Source: JBBQIY01 sp964618405
Lineage (GTDB): Bacteria; Verrucomicrobiota; Kiritimatiellia; RFP12; UBA3636
Assembly: GCA_964618405.1 (NCBI GenBank)
Contig: CAZUAY010000266.1
Coordinates: 1 to 5,496 of the forward strand
DNA: 5,496 bases
Direction of reading: 5' to 3'
How positions within the stretch are numbered: position 1 is the first letter of the stretch; each line of letters starts with the position of its first letter. Shown in pieces: positions 5,482 through 5,496 of the stretch. The notes beneath the pieces are model-generated. The model ran no database searches, was not told where the DNA came from, and saw only the letters and a program-made list of their open reading frames with translations. The translations under genes were made by a program, and so were the position numbers.

Positions 5482-5496
5482 TGCTTCCCCGCACAG

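Larger units (their letters stand above)
5081..5496. other. Non-coding tail with repeats, no convincing gene
   Basis: After the stop of copy 2 no open frame looks real on either strand. The stretch holds three 30-base inverted-repeat units, one half-unit and a GC-rich palindromic element, each listed separately. Between them (5156-5228, 5259-5303 and 5359-5421) I see no clear promoter, tRNA-like fold or T-tailed terminator. It is AT-rich up to about 5350 and strongly GC-rich from about 5420. Confidence 0.6.

Noticed and set aside
5267..5494. 75-residue minus-strand reading frame in the tail
   Set aside because: Its N-terminal part is a translation of the GC-rich palindromic repeat and the rest crosses the 30-base inverted repeats; no family motif or ribosome-binding site supports it.

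Overview
The window is bacterial and reads as one plus-strand carbohydrate-catabolism cluster. From start to end it holds a 243-base leader region, a Gfo/Idh/MocA-type oxidoreductase gene (244-1335), two large tandem alpha/beta-hydrolase (esterase-like) genes (1427-3250 and 3254-5080), and a 416-base non-coding tail (5081-5496) full of repeats and inverted repeats. The organism cannot be named from this sequence. The protein subfamilies (a Gfo/Idh/MocA protein with a THSLGP motif, and 'acetylxylan esterase'-like two-domain hydrolases) and the GC-rich palindromic repeat at the right edge are the sort of thing seen in uncultured Planctomycetota, Verrucomicrobiota and Lentisphaerota relatives. 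That placement is a guess from memory, not a result.

The leader contains a good sigma-70-like promoter (TTGAAA, 16 bases, GATAAT). A perfect 16-base palindrome sits over its -10 box, which suggests a repressor-controlled operon with an untranslated leader of about 200 bases. A second small palindrome lies further down the leader beside a TTGACA box.

The two hydrolases are paralogues, about 72% identical by a hand count, separated by only 3 bases and spaced exactly 1827 bases apart. Each has a complete Ser-Asp-His triad in an N-terminal catalytic domain. Each also has a C-terminal half that looks like a second alpha/beta-hydrolase fold without its nucleophile. The 23 bases before the first hydrolase start match the last codons and junction at the end of that same gene (20 of 23). 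The leader of the first copy therefore looks like the end of another copy, either a trace of a lost third copy or of the duplication event.

None of the three proteins has a visible signal peptide, so they should act in the cytoplasm. The simplest joint role is intracellular processing of an acylated or otherwise esterified sugar: the hydrolases remove ester groups, and the Gfo/Idh/MocA protein oxidises, epimerises or cleaves the sugar with bound NAD(P). The substrate is unknown.

The tail has three copies of a 30-base imperfect inverted repeat with constant arms (TAATCTTGAA and CGC-N-AGATTA), an extra half-copy flanked by TGACGT direct repeats, and at the right edge a GC-rich palindromic element with alternative hairpins. 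No convincing gene is present there.
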